Shown here: positions 8,878 through 16,891 of the stretch, piece after piece
Layout of the letters: the number at the start of each line of letters is the position of its first letter
Numbering within the stretch: position 1 is the stretch's first letter
Source: Candidatus Nitrosotalea sinensis
GTDB taxonomy: Archaea > Thermoproteota > Nitrososphaeria > Nitrososphaerales > Nitrosopumilaceae
Length of the DNA: 64,000 bases
NCBI RefSeq assembly: GCF_900143675.1
Contig: NZ_FRFC01000005.1
Location: 62,001 to 126,000 of the forward strand
Reading direction: 5' to 3'
Notes under the pieces: generated by a model
Seen by the model: the letters and a program-made list of their open reading frames with translations, nothing else
Told to the model about the DNA's origin: nothing
Database searches by the model: none
Program-made: the position numbers and the translations under genes

Positions 8878-9843
8878 GTGCAAGCAGAAATTAGGACAGA
8901 AGATAAAAAACCGGAAACTAGGAAAAAGTTTGACGTAATAATCATAGGAGCAGGGCCTGCAGGATATACCGCTGCAATATACACTTCACGTGCAAAACAT
9001 GAGACATTGATAATATCAGGAATTCTACCAGGAGGACAACTGATGCTCACAACAGAGGTAGAAAATTTTCCAGGATTTGCAAATGGGATAATGGGACCTG
9101 AATTAATGACAACAATGCGACAACAAGCAGAAAGAATGGGTACTACCATAATCGATGATGAGGTTGTCAATGTAGATTTCAGACATAAACCGTTTAAGAT
9201 ACTTACTTATTCTGAAGAATATGAAGCAGATGCAGTAATTATTGCAACAGGTGCATCACCAAGGAAGATAGGTGTCAAAGGTGAACAAGAGTACAGCGCA
9301 CGAGGAGTGTCATATTGTGCAACATGTGATGGACCATTCTTTAGAAATCAAGACATAGTAGTAGTTGGAGGAGGTGACTCTGCAATGGAAGAGGCCATAT
9401 TTCTTACAAAATTTGCAAACAAGGTTCATGTAATACATAGAAGTGACAAGCTTAGAGCAAGCAAAGTGATGCAAGATAGAGCATTTGAAAATAAGAAAAT
9501 CCAATTTCATTGGAATGCAGTCATAGAGGAGATAAAAGGCAATCAAAAGGTGACCCAAGCAGTAATAAAAGATGTAACAAACAACGGTGCTAAAACATTA
9601 GACATAGGAGGGCTATTTGTTGCAATAGGACATGAACCAAATACAAAGCTATTCCAGGGACAGATTGAATTTGACTCACAAGGATATATTGTGTTAAAGA
9701 ATCATACTCAGACTAATATCGAAGGAGTTTTTGCTGCAGGCGATGTTCATGATCACAGGTACAGACAAGCAATCACAGCAGCCGCATTTGGATGCATGGC
9801 AGCTATTGATGTGGACAGATATCTTTCAGAGCACAAAAAATAA
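8878..9843 (+). CDS. trxB: Thioredoxin reductase (NADPH, FAD)
   Basis: The product has 321 residues with a GTG start. The FAD-binding IIIGAGPAGYTAA lies at about 21-33, the redox-active CATC (Cys147/Cys150) sits in SYCATCDGPFF, the NADPH-binding VVGGGDSAMEEA is central, and the C-terminal FAD motif GVFAAGDVHD is present. Length and domain order are those of the low-molecular-weight bacterial/archaeal enzyme. It keeps thioredoxin reduced in the cytosol and would supply electrons to peroxiredoxins, ribonucleotide reductase and methionine sulfoxide reductases. Its stop codon directly abuts that of the convergent cysteine synthase gene. Confidence 0.96.
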   Translation: MQAEIRTEDKKPETRKKFDVIIIGAGPAGYTAAIYTSRAKHETLIISGILPGGQLMLTTEVENFPGFANGIMGPELMTTMRQQAERMGTTIIDDEVVNVDFRHKPFKILTYSEEYEADAVIIATGASPRKIGVKGEQEYSARGVSYCATCDGPFFRNQDIVVVGGGDSAMEEAIFLTKFANKVHVIHRSDKLRASKVMQDRAFENKKIQFHWNAVIEEIKGNQKVTQAVIKDVTNNGAKTLDIGGLFVAIGHEPNTKLFQGQIEFDSQGYIVLKNHTQTNIEGVFAAGDVHDHRYRQAITAAAFGCMAAIDVDRYLSEHKK

Positions 9844-10839
9844 TCAGACAGTCTGTACTTTGGAAATATATTTGGAATCCTTTAATGCAGATTCAAACTC
9901 TTCTTCTGAAAATATTTTTTGCTGAGTATACAAACTCTTGAATTTTCTACCATCATCTGCAAATATTCCAACTGCACAACCACTCTCTATATCATATTTT
10001 TTCATAGCAGTATACACAGTAGCAGAGGAAGGACTTACAAGCATCTTTTCTTTTACAAAAATATCTTTTACAGAAACAAATGCCTCTTGATTGGTTATTG
10101 TTATCCAATCATCAACAACTTTTTCTCGTTTGATAAACAAGTCAGGTTTGGCAGACTCTTCAAAGTTGCGTAGTCCTTGAATGAGATGATTTTGTTGTGG
10201 TTGTACTGCAATGACTTTGATGCTTGGATTTTTTTCTTTCAAATATGCTCCTATTCCTGTAATGGTTCCCCCAGTTCCCACACCAGTGAAAAAGTGTGTT
10301 ACCTTGCCCTGTGTTTGTTCCCATATTTCAGGCCCAGTTCCTTTGTAATGACCCATAAAATTTGCCTCATTGGCATATTGATTTGGAGAATAATACTTGT
10401 CAGGCCTAGCAGATGCAATAGAACGCGCAAGTGCAATACTTTGATCCGTTCCTGCCCCAACTTTGGGACATAGATCATCACTTGTTTGATATAATGTGGC
10501 TCCAAGCGATTCAATAATTTTTTTAGTTTCTTCGCTTGCTTTTTCAGGTATTACAATTTCAACTTTATATCCCAAAAGCTTGGCAATTCCAGCAAGTGCA
10601 ATACCAGTATTTCCAGAGGTTGGTTCGATGATGATAGTATGTCCTCTTTTTATCAGACCGTTCTCTTCTGCCATCTTTACCATCCAGTATGCTGCGCGAT
10701 CTTTCACAGAACCAAATGGATTGTAAAATTCAAGTTTTGCATAAAAGTCAGTTTTAACATTTGATAATGATTCTAATTTTACAATCGGTGTTCCACCAAT
10801 TTTTATCGGCATGTTAGAGCCAACTAGTGTTTCAGCCAA
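9844..10839 (-). CDS. cysK: Cysteine synthase family (PLP-dependent)
   Basis: The product has 331 residues. The PLP lysine is Lys46 in NPFGSVKDRAA, the substrate loop EPTSGNTGIALA follows, and the phosphate-binding GTGGTITGIGAYLKE is present. The family joins sulfide, or thiocarboxylate-borne sulfur, to O-acetylserine or O-phosphoserine. Which acceptor applies in this organism cannot be read from sequence. A C-terminal extension of about 35 residues (after DDGRKF) is longer than in bacterial CysK. The gene begins 7 nt downstream of the TusA-like frame, so the two form an operon in which sulfur handed over by TusA could feed cysteine synthesis. Confidence 0.93.
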   Translation of the reverse strand: MAETLVGSNMPIKIGGTPIVKLESLSNVKTDFYAKLEFYNPFGSVKDRAAYWMVKMAEENGLIKRGHTIIIEPTSGNTGIALAGIAKLLGYKVEIVIPEKASEETKKIIESLGATLYQTSDDLCPKVGAGTDQSIALARSIASARPDKYYSPNQYANEANFMGHYKGTGPEIWEQTQGKVTHFFTGVGTGGTITGIGAYLKEKNPSIKVIAVQPQQNHLIQGLRNFEESAKPDLFIKREKVVDDWITITNQEAFVSVKDIFVKEKMLVSPSSATVYTAMKKYDIESGCAVGIFADDGRKFKSLYTQQKIFSEEEFESALKDSKYISKVQTV

Positions 10840-10846
10840 GATTAGA

Positions 10847-11044
10847 TTATTTCACCTTTTTAATAGTAAATTCTAGATCCTTGTCTGTTTTTTTGATACC
10901 AAGTAATTGATGACCATTTCTATTTACCCATCTGGTGATATCTTCTTCTGATGCAGGATCATCTGCTGTAATTTTCAGAATATTTCCTACTGCCATTCTT
11001 TCCATTTCTATCTTTGTTCTAAAGACAGGCTCTGGACAGAACAT
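10847..11044 (-). CDS. TusA-family sulfur carrier protein
   Basis: From ATG 11044 the product is 65 residues with the TusA signature MFCPEPV, whose Cys carries sulfur as a persulfide. Residues typical of the first TusA strand (KTIDVRG) are encoded in frame immediately upstream of this ATG, back to a TGA at 11093-11095, but that stretch has no ATG, GTG or TTG. The real start is therefore either ATT 11086, another rare codon, or hidden by a frameshift. Starting at 11044 would remove the first beta strand. It is the first gene of a tusA-cysK operon and probably delivers sulfur from the rhodanese. Confidence 0.85.
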   Translation of the reverse strand: MFCPEPVFRTKIEMERMAVGNILKITADDPASEEDITRWVNRNGHQLLGIKKTDKDLEFTIKKVK

Positions 11045-11156
11045 GCCTCTTACATCAATAGTTTTTGTCGGAGTAGATTCTGAAATATCTAATCACCTAA
11101 CTAAAAAATCACTTGTGCAATATTAAAATCTATTCATAGATATTTGAGACATTCCA

Positions 11157-12077
11157 TCATTTTAGAATCATCGGTAATATCGCTCTGAGATTTCTTTCAT
11201 ACAAAACAGTATGATCCTGGTCTTTGAAATTTATCTTGTTTGAAAGTTTTGTAATCAAGCGTACCGCAATCTTGTATGCAGTTGTCCACACTATACTGTT
11301 AGGATTTGATTCAAATGCATTAATCAAAAATCTACACAACCCAGTCATATGAGGATGATTTTGTTCAAAATACAATAAAATATCTTCTTTCGAGTTTTCA
11401 ATTTTGTATAATGCGTGTTCTATCATTTCACGACTTGTAATATATCCAGTGTTTTCAATTGTTATCTTTCCATGTTTCATGGCATACAAGATATCATCTA
11501 GTTTATTTTCAGAGTCTATCATATTGGTACATCGTCCAAGTGTTGAAACAACATGTGAATCACTTCCAGATACCTCAATCAAGTTATTTGTCTTGGCAAA
11601 GTTATACGCTCTGATATTAGAATACCTATCCACATTATTACTGTTAAAGACCTCAATTAGATCACACAGAATTGCTTTTTCTCTCAGGCCATTACTCAAA
11701 CCAAAAGGATGTGGGGCACAAGATACGGCATCTTGTGATTTGATTTGGTCAAGAATTTCTTCTAGTTCCTGTCCTGCTTTGATGGTTTGGTGCAGTCCAA
11801 ATGCAAGAACATGAATACCAGTATCTGTTGTAACTTCTTCTCCAGGGTATACCTTGATATTTTTGTATTTGACATGATTTTCTTGATATTCCAAAATAGA
11901 ACGATAACCATTCAAAGTGTTATGATTTGTTATAAAAAAAGCATCAAGACTTGTCTCATATGCCTTGTCTAATTGTTCTGGTATAGATACCCCACAATCA
12001 TATGGTGTTTCTTTCGGCCCAAGCTGGAAATTTGAAAACTCATTATGGCAGTGTAATTCAACTTTTAGTCCAGTCAA
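11157..12077 (-). CDS. PHP-domain metal-dependent phosphoesterase
   Basis: The product has 306 residues. PHP motifs appear in order: ELHCHNEFS (HxH) near residue 7, TNHNTLNG, PGEEVTTDTGIHVLAFG, CAPHPFG and VSGSDSH. These supply the His/Asp/Glu ligands of a trinuclear metal site. The family includes nucleoside 3',5'-bisphosphate phosphatases and histidinol-phosphate phosphatases; substrate is not identifiable. The last 80 residues are helical and lack motifs. It has its own short upstream region (11 nt of leader at most is unclear) and is not obviously in an operon with tusA, which is 60 nt downstream. Confidence 0.85.
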   Translation of the reverse strand: MTGLKVELHCHNEFSNFQLGPKETPYDCGVSIPEQLDKAYETSLDAFFITNHNTLNGYRSILEYQENHVKYKNIKVYPGEEVTTDTGIHVLAFGLHQTIKAGQELEEILDQIKSQDAVSCAPHPFGLSNGLREKAILCDLIEVFNSNNVDRYSNIRAYNFAKTNNLIEVSGSDSHVVSTLGRCTNMIDSENKLDDILYAMKHGKITIENTGYITSREMIEHALYKIENSKEDILLYFEQNHPHMTGLCRFLINAFESNPNSIVWTTAYKIAVRLITKLSNKINFKDQDHTVLYERNLRAILPMILK

Positions 12078-12130
12078 TGCTTATCGAATCTTATGATCAA
12101 TGCATATATTCTTTATTTCATAGTTTTTAC

Positions 12131-12871
12131 CTATCTAAATAGGTCAAGCGACTTGTTTCGCAATAGATCGTCAAGGCTACCATTTTTTTTATCGAAATTA
12201 TAGTTTCTAACAATTGCAATAGGTGTGCCAGACATTTTCCCACGTACTAGCTCACTTGCAGAACATATTTCATCTGCAATTGCAATCTCTGTAACTCGAA
12301 GTATGCGCTTGAATGTATCGTGTTTTCCTTTATAGTCAACAATAGGAGAGATTCCAGACATTCCTATTGCCACATCTGTTTGTCCCTCTCTAAATGGTCT
12401 GCCAAATGTATCAGATATCAACACAGCAATGTCTTTGCCGGTCTTTGCCTTTATTTTGCGCCTTATTTTTTGTGCAGATTTATCAGAGTCTTTTGGCAAC
12501 AATGTTGCAAATCCTTTTTCTACATTGCTTTCATCAACACCAGCATTTGCACATACAAGCCCTTGAGGTGTTTGAGATATGATTATACCATTTTTCATGC
12601 GTACAATTCTTTTTGTCTCATCAAGTATGAGTTGTACTATTCTAGGGTCCTTTTCATAAGCACCTGCAATTCCAATAGCCAAAAGTGAAGGATTAATCTC
12701 AGAGAGGTTGATTTTTCTGCCTTCTTGTTTTGATATAATTTTTTGTGTAAATATCAAAATGTCGCCATCTTTTATAGAGCGACCCACTTTGGTCTTTAAC
12801 AGTACATCAACCAAGTCATCCCCAAAGGAAATATCTTCTAAAATAGATACGGGAATTATTTGTAAAGACAT
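12131..12871 (-). CDS. cofE: Coenzyme F420-0:L-glutamate ligase
   Basis: The product has 246 residues, the length of single-domain archaeal CofE. Recognisable motifs are DGDILIFTQKIISKQEGR near the N-terminus, SQTPQGLVCANAGVDESNV in the middle, and SDTFGRPFREGQTDVAIG, which lines the GTP and metal site. The enzyme adds gamma-linked glutamates to F420-0. There is no FMN-reductase-like C-terminal domain as in actinobacterial FbiB. CofC and CofD are encoded 47 kb away in this window, so the pathway is split. It is downstream of a HAD phosphatase gene on the same strand (35-nt gap). Confidence 0.95.
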   Translation of the reverse strand: MSLQIIPVSILEDISFGDDLVDVLLKTKVGRSIKDGDILIFTQKIISKQEGRKINLSEINPSLLAIGIAGAYEKDPRIVQLILDETKRIVRMKNGIIISQTPQGLVCANAGVDESNVEKGFATLLPKDSDKSAQKIRRKIKAKTGKDIAVLISDTFGRPFREGQTDVAIGMSGISPIVDYKGKHDTFKRILRVTEIAIADEICSASELVRGKMSGTPIAIVRNYNFDKKNGSLDDLLRNKSLDLFR

Positions 12872-12906
12872 AACTCGTATCTGTCGGTGTCAGTTAAAAA
12901 TCCTGT

Positions 12907-13557
12907 TTAAGCGATTGTTTGTAACGGTATTTTTAATCCATAATGTTTGTTTATCAATCCAATAAGTTTGGAAAGATCTTTTTCTTCAAGTGTTACAGTT
13001 GCCAATTCTTTCACCATATCTTGTGCCCTAAATGCAACTCCAAAACCACATATGTTAAATAATTTAATGTCATTTGCACCATCTACAACTACAACAATAT
13101 TTTCTTTCTTTTCACCCCATTCTTTTATTTTTATCATAGCAGACTTGGCTTTGTCCGAGTCAACATCTATTACCACTCCATCAAGTTTACCATCTTTGAA
13201 GATCAGTTCATTAGAAAATACATGATCAAGATCTAGTTCATCTTTTAGCCTATCAGTCATCATAGTAAATCCACCTGACACTGCCATTATTTTCCATCCA
13301 GCTGCCTTTAATGCCCTGCATGCCTCTTTAGCACCAGTCATTATCTTTAGAGAATCAGAAACTTCCTTACATGTTTGAAAATCTATTCCACGAAGCAATT
13401 CAATTCTCTTCTTTAACCCCTCCTCCCAATTGATCTTACCTTCAATGCCCAGTCTTGTTATAGCCCATATCTCATCTTGTTTGTTAATTTTTTCGGCAAG
13501 TATTGGGAGAAATTCTGCATCAAGTAATACACCTTCAACATCAAAGATTGCTAACAT
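12907..13557 (-). CDS. HAD-superfamily phosphatase, phosphoserine-phosphatase-like
   Basis: The product has 216 residues. Motif I is IFDVEGVLLDAEF at the N-terminus: the nucleophile Asp is kept but the second acidic residue, normally Asp (DxD), is Glu. Motif II is MAVSGGF, and motif III/IV reads VVVDGANDIKLF, as in SerB (GDGANDL). The helical cap between motifs I and II is of SerB type. Dephosphorylation of phosphoserine in serine synthesis is the best guess. The D-to-E change in motif I could slow or alter turnover. It is divergent from a small Cys-containing protein gene. Confidence 0.82.
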   Translation of the reverse strand: MLAIFDVEGVLLDAEFLPILAEKINKQDEIWAITRLGIEGKINWEEGLKKRIELLRGIDFQTCKEVSDSLKIMTGAKEACRALKAAGWKIMAVSGGFTMMTDRLKDELDLDHVFSNELIFKDGKLDGVVIDVDSDKAKSAMIKIKEWGEKKENIVVVVDGANDIKLFNICGFGVAFRAQDMVKELATVTLEEKDLSKLIGLINKHYGLKIPLQTIA

Positions 13558-13659
13558 CAGTTTCTTCTTTCAAACCGCAAATCAGATTATATTAATCTTG
13601 AGCGATCTTCAGATTCATCCACCACTAGTAATATATTCAAGCTTTGCAAGCTGAAAAAC

Positions 13660-13959
13660 ATGGCTGAACTTCCACATAAATACGAAGTACCAGTAAAAGT
13701 TGCTGCAAAGGCCATCAAGCTAACAGATGAAACAAAGAGTGAGCTAAAATCATCAGGCATGATGGATGAAAAAGGAAAACTAAAGCTAAAAGGAGTAAGT
13801 CCAAAGATGCTCAAACGCATGAAAGAAGAGTCAGTCGATTGCCCTGTTTTGAAAAATGAGATCGCGTTCATACAATGCTTTGTCTGTCCCAATTTTCAAA
13901 GCAGAGTATCAGGTCAGGTACTTTGCAAAGGCGACACATTAAATCAGAAAGCTCATTAG
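13660..13959 (+). CDS. Small conserved hypothetical with four cysteines
   Basis: The product has 99 residues: a Lys-rich N-terminal two-thirds (LTDETKSELKSSGMMDEKGK) and a C-terminus with CPVL, QCFVCPNF and VLCKGD. The four Cys (one, then CxxC, then one) could bind zinc or an iron-sulfur cluster. No named family is recognised. It lies 23 nt upstream of proS on the same strand, so it is likely co-transcribed with it. A role linked to translation is only an inference from this position. Confidence 0.75.
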   Translation: MAELPHKYEVPVKVAAKAIKLTDETKSELKSSGMMDEKGKLKLKGVSPKMLKRMKEESVDCPVLKNEIAFIQCFVCPNFQSRVSGQVLCKGDTLNQKAH

Positions 13960-13982
13960 TATAACAATAAGAAAGATTGTAA

Positions 13983-15425
13983 TTGAGTAAAGAAATAGGA
14001 ATTACATCTAAAAAAAATGAAGATTTTAGTGAATGGTATACCCAAGTAGTATTGAAAGCACACCTTGCCGATTATGCTCCGGTAAAAGGTTTGATTGTTT
14101 TAAGACCATATGGATATTCAATATGGGAATCACTCAAGTTATCACTTGATCAAAAATTAAAAGCAACAGGTCATGAAAACGGATTTCTTCCAGTTCTGAT
14201 ACCAGAATCATTACTTAGTAAAGAATCAGATCATTTTGCAGGTTTTACTCCAGAAGTATTCTGGGTTACTCATTCTGGAGAAACAGAGATAGGAGACAGA
14301 CTAGCTTTGAGACCAACTTCAGAAGCATTAGCATATTCCATGTATTCAAAATGGATAAAGAGTTGGAGAGATCTTCCAGTTAAGATCAATTTTTGGAATA
14401 CCGCATTAAGAGCAGAGATCAAGGCCACCAAGCCATTTTTACGAACATCAGAATTTTTATGGCAAGAAGGACATACAGTCCATACAACCAGAGAAGAAGC
14501 CGAAAAGGAGGTTATAGAAATACTTGAAATGTACAAAAAAACAGTTGAAGAAGAATTAGCCATCCCAGTAATTACAGGCAGGAAGAGTGACAAGGAGAAA
14601 TTTGTAGGAGCTGTATATACTACAACAATGGAATCCATAATGCCAGATGGTAAGGCATTACAAATGGGAACATCTCATTTCTTGGGGCAGAACTTTTCAA
14701 AACCATTTGATGTGAAGTTTTTAGATAAACAGAATGTAGAGACATTTGCTTGGCAAACATCATGGGGTGTCTCATGGAGACTAATAGGAGCACTAATTAT
14801 GATTCATGGTGATGACAAAGGACTAGTGCTACCACCACGAGTTGCCCCAATACAAACAGTGATTGTTCCGATATACTATTCGCCATCAGATATGAAATTA
14901 GTGTTGGACAAAGCAACTGAGATAAAAGAAATCCTCGCAAAACACAATCTTCGTGTTCACATAGACTCACGAGACGAGGTAACTCCAGGATACAAATTCC
15001 ACGATTGGGAAATGAAAGGAGTTCCTTTGAGAATAGAAATAGGACCAAAAGATATTGCAAAAGGAAAAATGGTTCTTGTCAGACGAGACAGTCTTAAAAA
15101 AAGTGATTTACCATTTGTTGATACAGAAAACGGAATAATCAACATGCTAAATGACATCCAACAAACTCTTTTTGAAAATGCAAAATCCCTACTCAGAGAA
15201 AAAACAAAACATGTGACAGACTTTGAGATCTTCAAAACAGAAATGGAGAAAGGAGCTTTTCTTCATTCGCCGTGGTGCGGAAAACAAGAATGTGAGGAGA
15301 CCATAAAAGAAACTACAGGTGCAGATATCAGAGTCATTCCATTTGATGCCAAAAATAGCGATTCAAAATGCATTATTTGTAACAATGCAAGTACAACAAC
15401 TGCAATTTTTGCGAGAAGTTACTAG
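13983..15425 (+). CDS. proS: Prolyl-tRNA synthetase, archaeal/eukaryotic type
   Basis: The product has 480 residues with a TTG start (MSKEIGITSKK). It has class II aminoacyl-tRNA synthetase architecture: motif 2 around FLRTSEFLWQEGHTVH, motif 3 region VSWRLIGALIMIHGDDKG, an anticodon-binding domain (about 290-390), and the extra C-terminal zinc-binding domain typical of archaeal/eukaryotic ProRS, with CGKQECEETI and SKCIICNN. It charges tRNA-Pro in the cytosol. The length matches archaeal ProRS. A short hypothetical gene precedes it and a winged-helix gene follows. Confidence 0.97.
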   Translation: MSKEIGITSKKNEDFSEWYTQVVLKAHLADYAPVKGLIVLRPYGYSIWESLKLSLDQKLKATGHENGFLPVLIPESLLSKESDHFAGFTPEVFWVTHSGETEIGDRLALRPTSEALAYSMYSKWIKSWRDLPVKINFWNTALRAEIKATKPFLRTSEFLWQEGHTVHTTREEAEKEVIEILEMYKKTVEEELAIPVITGRKSDKEKFVGAVYTTTMESIMPDGKALQMGTSHFLGQNFSKPFDVKFLDKQNVETFAWQTSWGVSWRLIGALIMIHGDDKGLVLPPRVAPIQTVIVPIYYSPSDMKLVLDKATEIKEILAKHNLRVHIDSRDEVTPGYKFHDWEMKGVPLRIEIGPKDIAKGKMVLVRRDSLKKSDLPFVDTENGIINMLNDIQQTLFENAKSLLREKTKHVTDFEIFKTEMEKGAFLHSPWCGKQECEETIKETTGADIRVIPFDAKNSDSKCIICNNASTTTAIFARSY

Positions 15426-15496
15426 AAATGATCATATGCCTGCACAACATGGCAATTACATATTACAATTACAACATCAGGGCGGTGGCATAGCAA

Positions 15497-15805
15497 GTGT
15501 CTGGAACGAGCTCATACAGAGATAGAATTTACATAATAAAGGACATTATAATTACTCTAGTCCAATATGGAGAACTAAATCAAACTGCATTGGTAAGTTT
15601 TTGCGGATTAAACTTGAAAAAACACAAATCCATACTTGATGAATTAGAATCAAATAATCTTATTCAAAGTGAAGAAAGACGTTTGGGTAAACGCATCATT
15701 ACAATATACAAACCTACAGCAAGAGGAGTCGAATTTTGTAGAACAATATTAGAACCCTACGAAACATTATTTCCGAGAAAGAAACAAGATCAGAAAGAAA
15801 TCTAA
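15497..15805 (+). CDS. Winged-helix DNA-binding protein
   Basis: The product has 102 residues from GTG 15497. The fold is a single winged helix: helices around DIIITLVQYGELNQTALVSF, a recognition helix LKKHKSILDELESNN, and a wing RRLGKRIITIYKPT, then a C-terminal helix. Size and pattern fit archaeal transcriptional regulators of the ArsR/MarR-like type; no ligand residues stand out. The target is unknown. Its TAA overlaps the stop codon of the convergent membrane protein gene by 4 nt. Confidence 0.75.
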   Translation: MSGTSSYRDRIYIIKDIIITLVQYGELNQTALVSFCGLNLKKHKSILDELESNNLIQSEERRLGKRIITIYKPTARGVEFCRTILEPYETLFPRKKQDQKEI

Positions 15806-16200
15806 TCTTGATCTAGACCATATTGTGATGCAATTTTTTTATCTAGTTCATCTTTTTGTTGTAGGTATTCACGATATTTTTTATTCCATGATTTCAATGC
15901 AACATATTGTCGTATGCCTGTAATCATCCAAATAGAAGATAACGATATAATCACACCCAACAAGATGCCAAGTGCTATGCCAAACTCATATTCGCGTTCA
16001 AGCACTATGAAAAAATGTGGGTGTGTAATAAGAAATATCGACAATCCTATTGCAAAAGGAGCTAGAATAAAACCGGAAAGTGAAACACCGAGAAGTATTT
16101 TTCGAATTTCAAGTATTTTACTGATAAAGTTATCCATTAGATCAAGTACATCACGACGAGAAGACTGTGTATCATCACTCATTTTGACATAGCCTTCCAT
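15802..16200 (-). CDS. Two-TM membrane protein with terminal helices
   Basis: The product has 132 residues from ATG 16200, or 126 if the second Met (16182, MSDD) is used. Two membrane segments lie at about 37-60 (ILLGVSLSGFILAPFAIGLSIFL) and 73-95, followed by a charged coiled-coil-like C-terminus (NKKYREYLQQKDELDKKIAS). No family is recognised. It may be co-expressed with the cupredoxin-like gene upstream (41-nt gap). Confidence 0.7.
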   Translation of the reverse strand: MEGYVKMSDDTQSSRRDVLDLMDNFISKILEIRKILLGVSLSGFILAPFAIGLSIFLITHPHFFIVLEREYEFGIALGILLGVIISLSSIWMITGIRQYVALKSWNKKYREYLQQKDELDKKIASQYGLDQD

Positions 16201-16241
16201 CAGAGGTTACAAACTTTGTGAAAAATACTTTGTAAATCAAT

Positions 16242-16736
16242 TTATGGATCAACTGTAAGCGTACCTTTCATTTCAGGATGAATTGTGGAATAATATGAAT
16301 AGGTGCCCTCTTTATCGGCAAGGAAATTGATTGTTTGTGCTTCAAAGTATTTCAAATGTCTTGTATGAACATTAAAGGCATCAATGTTCAGATCCTGATC
16401 AGAGCCCGTATCTTTGTCTTCATTTATCACATGTAATGAGACCAATGTTCCTTTTGGAATATGGATTGAAGGATCAATATTGACACCCGATATAGCCTTC
16501 TTTCCGGTCTTAGTAGATTGTTCATCATATGCATATCCTTGATCATTATGTATTGCCAAGATGTAGACATTAGTAGCGGTTGCAAATACAGGATGATCCA
16601 CATTAACAGGTGTTGCAGACTCCCACAGATAGTAGACGCCTCCTGCCACAGCAACTGCGATAACTGCAATAGTTATTACTAGACCTTTAGAAACTGGACT
16701 AGAACTTCCTTTCTTCTGTTTCTTAGTCAACAACAA
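16242..16736 (-). CDS. Membrane-anchored cupredoxin-like protein lacking the Cys ligand
   Basis: The product has 164 residues. A single N-terminal membrane anchor (about 18-38) leaves an extracytoplasmic domain with the cupredoxin pattern: an early FNVHTRHLKYF and the C-terminal loop GTYSYYSTIHPEMKGTLTV. In type 1 copper proteins this loop reads C-x2-H-x2-M; here the Cys is Ser (TCC instead of TGC or TGT). His and Met remain, so a blue copper centre is not expected. The site could bind copper differently or be structural. Ammonia-oxidising archaea rely heavily on copper proteins of this fold. It is divergent from the HtrA gene. Confidence 0.8.
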   Translation of the reverse strand: MLLTKKQKKGSSSPVSKGLVITIAVIAVAVAGGVYYLWESATPVNVDHPVFATATNVYILAIHNDQGYAYDEQSTKTGKKAISGVNIDPSIHIPKGTLVSLHVINEDKDTGSDQDLNIDAFNVHTRHLKYFEAQTINFLADKEGTYSYYSTIHPEMKGTLTVDP

Positions 16737-16891
16737 AGTCAGTGATAGGTGTGTATATTTATGTAATGATTACCCAAGTTTAGTAAAAGATATTACTAAA
16801 AAGTTCATTTTCACGAGATGATAATTTTGAAGGAACAATTGATAGTAAAATATAATATTTTGAACAACAGAATTTTCCCTGAGGTTTTAAC

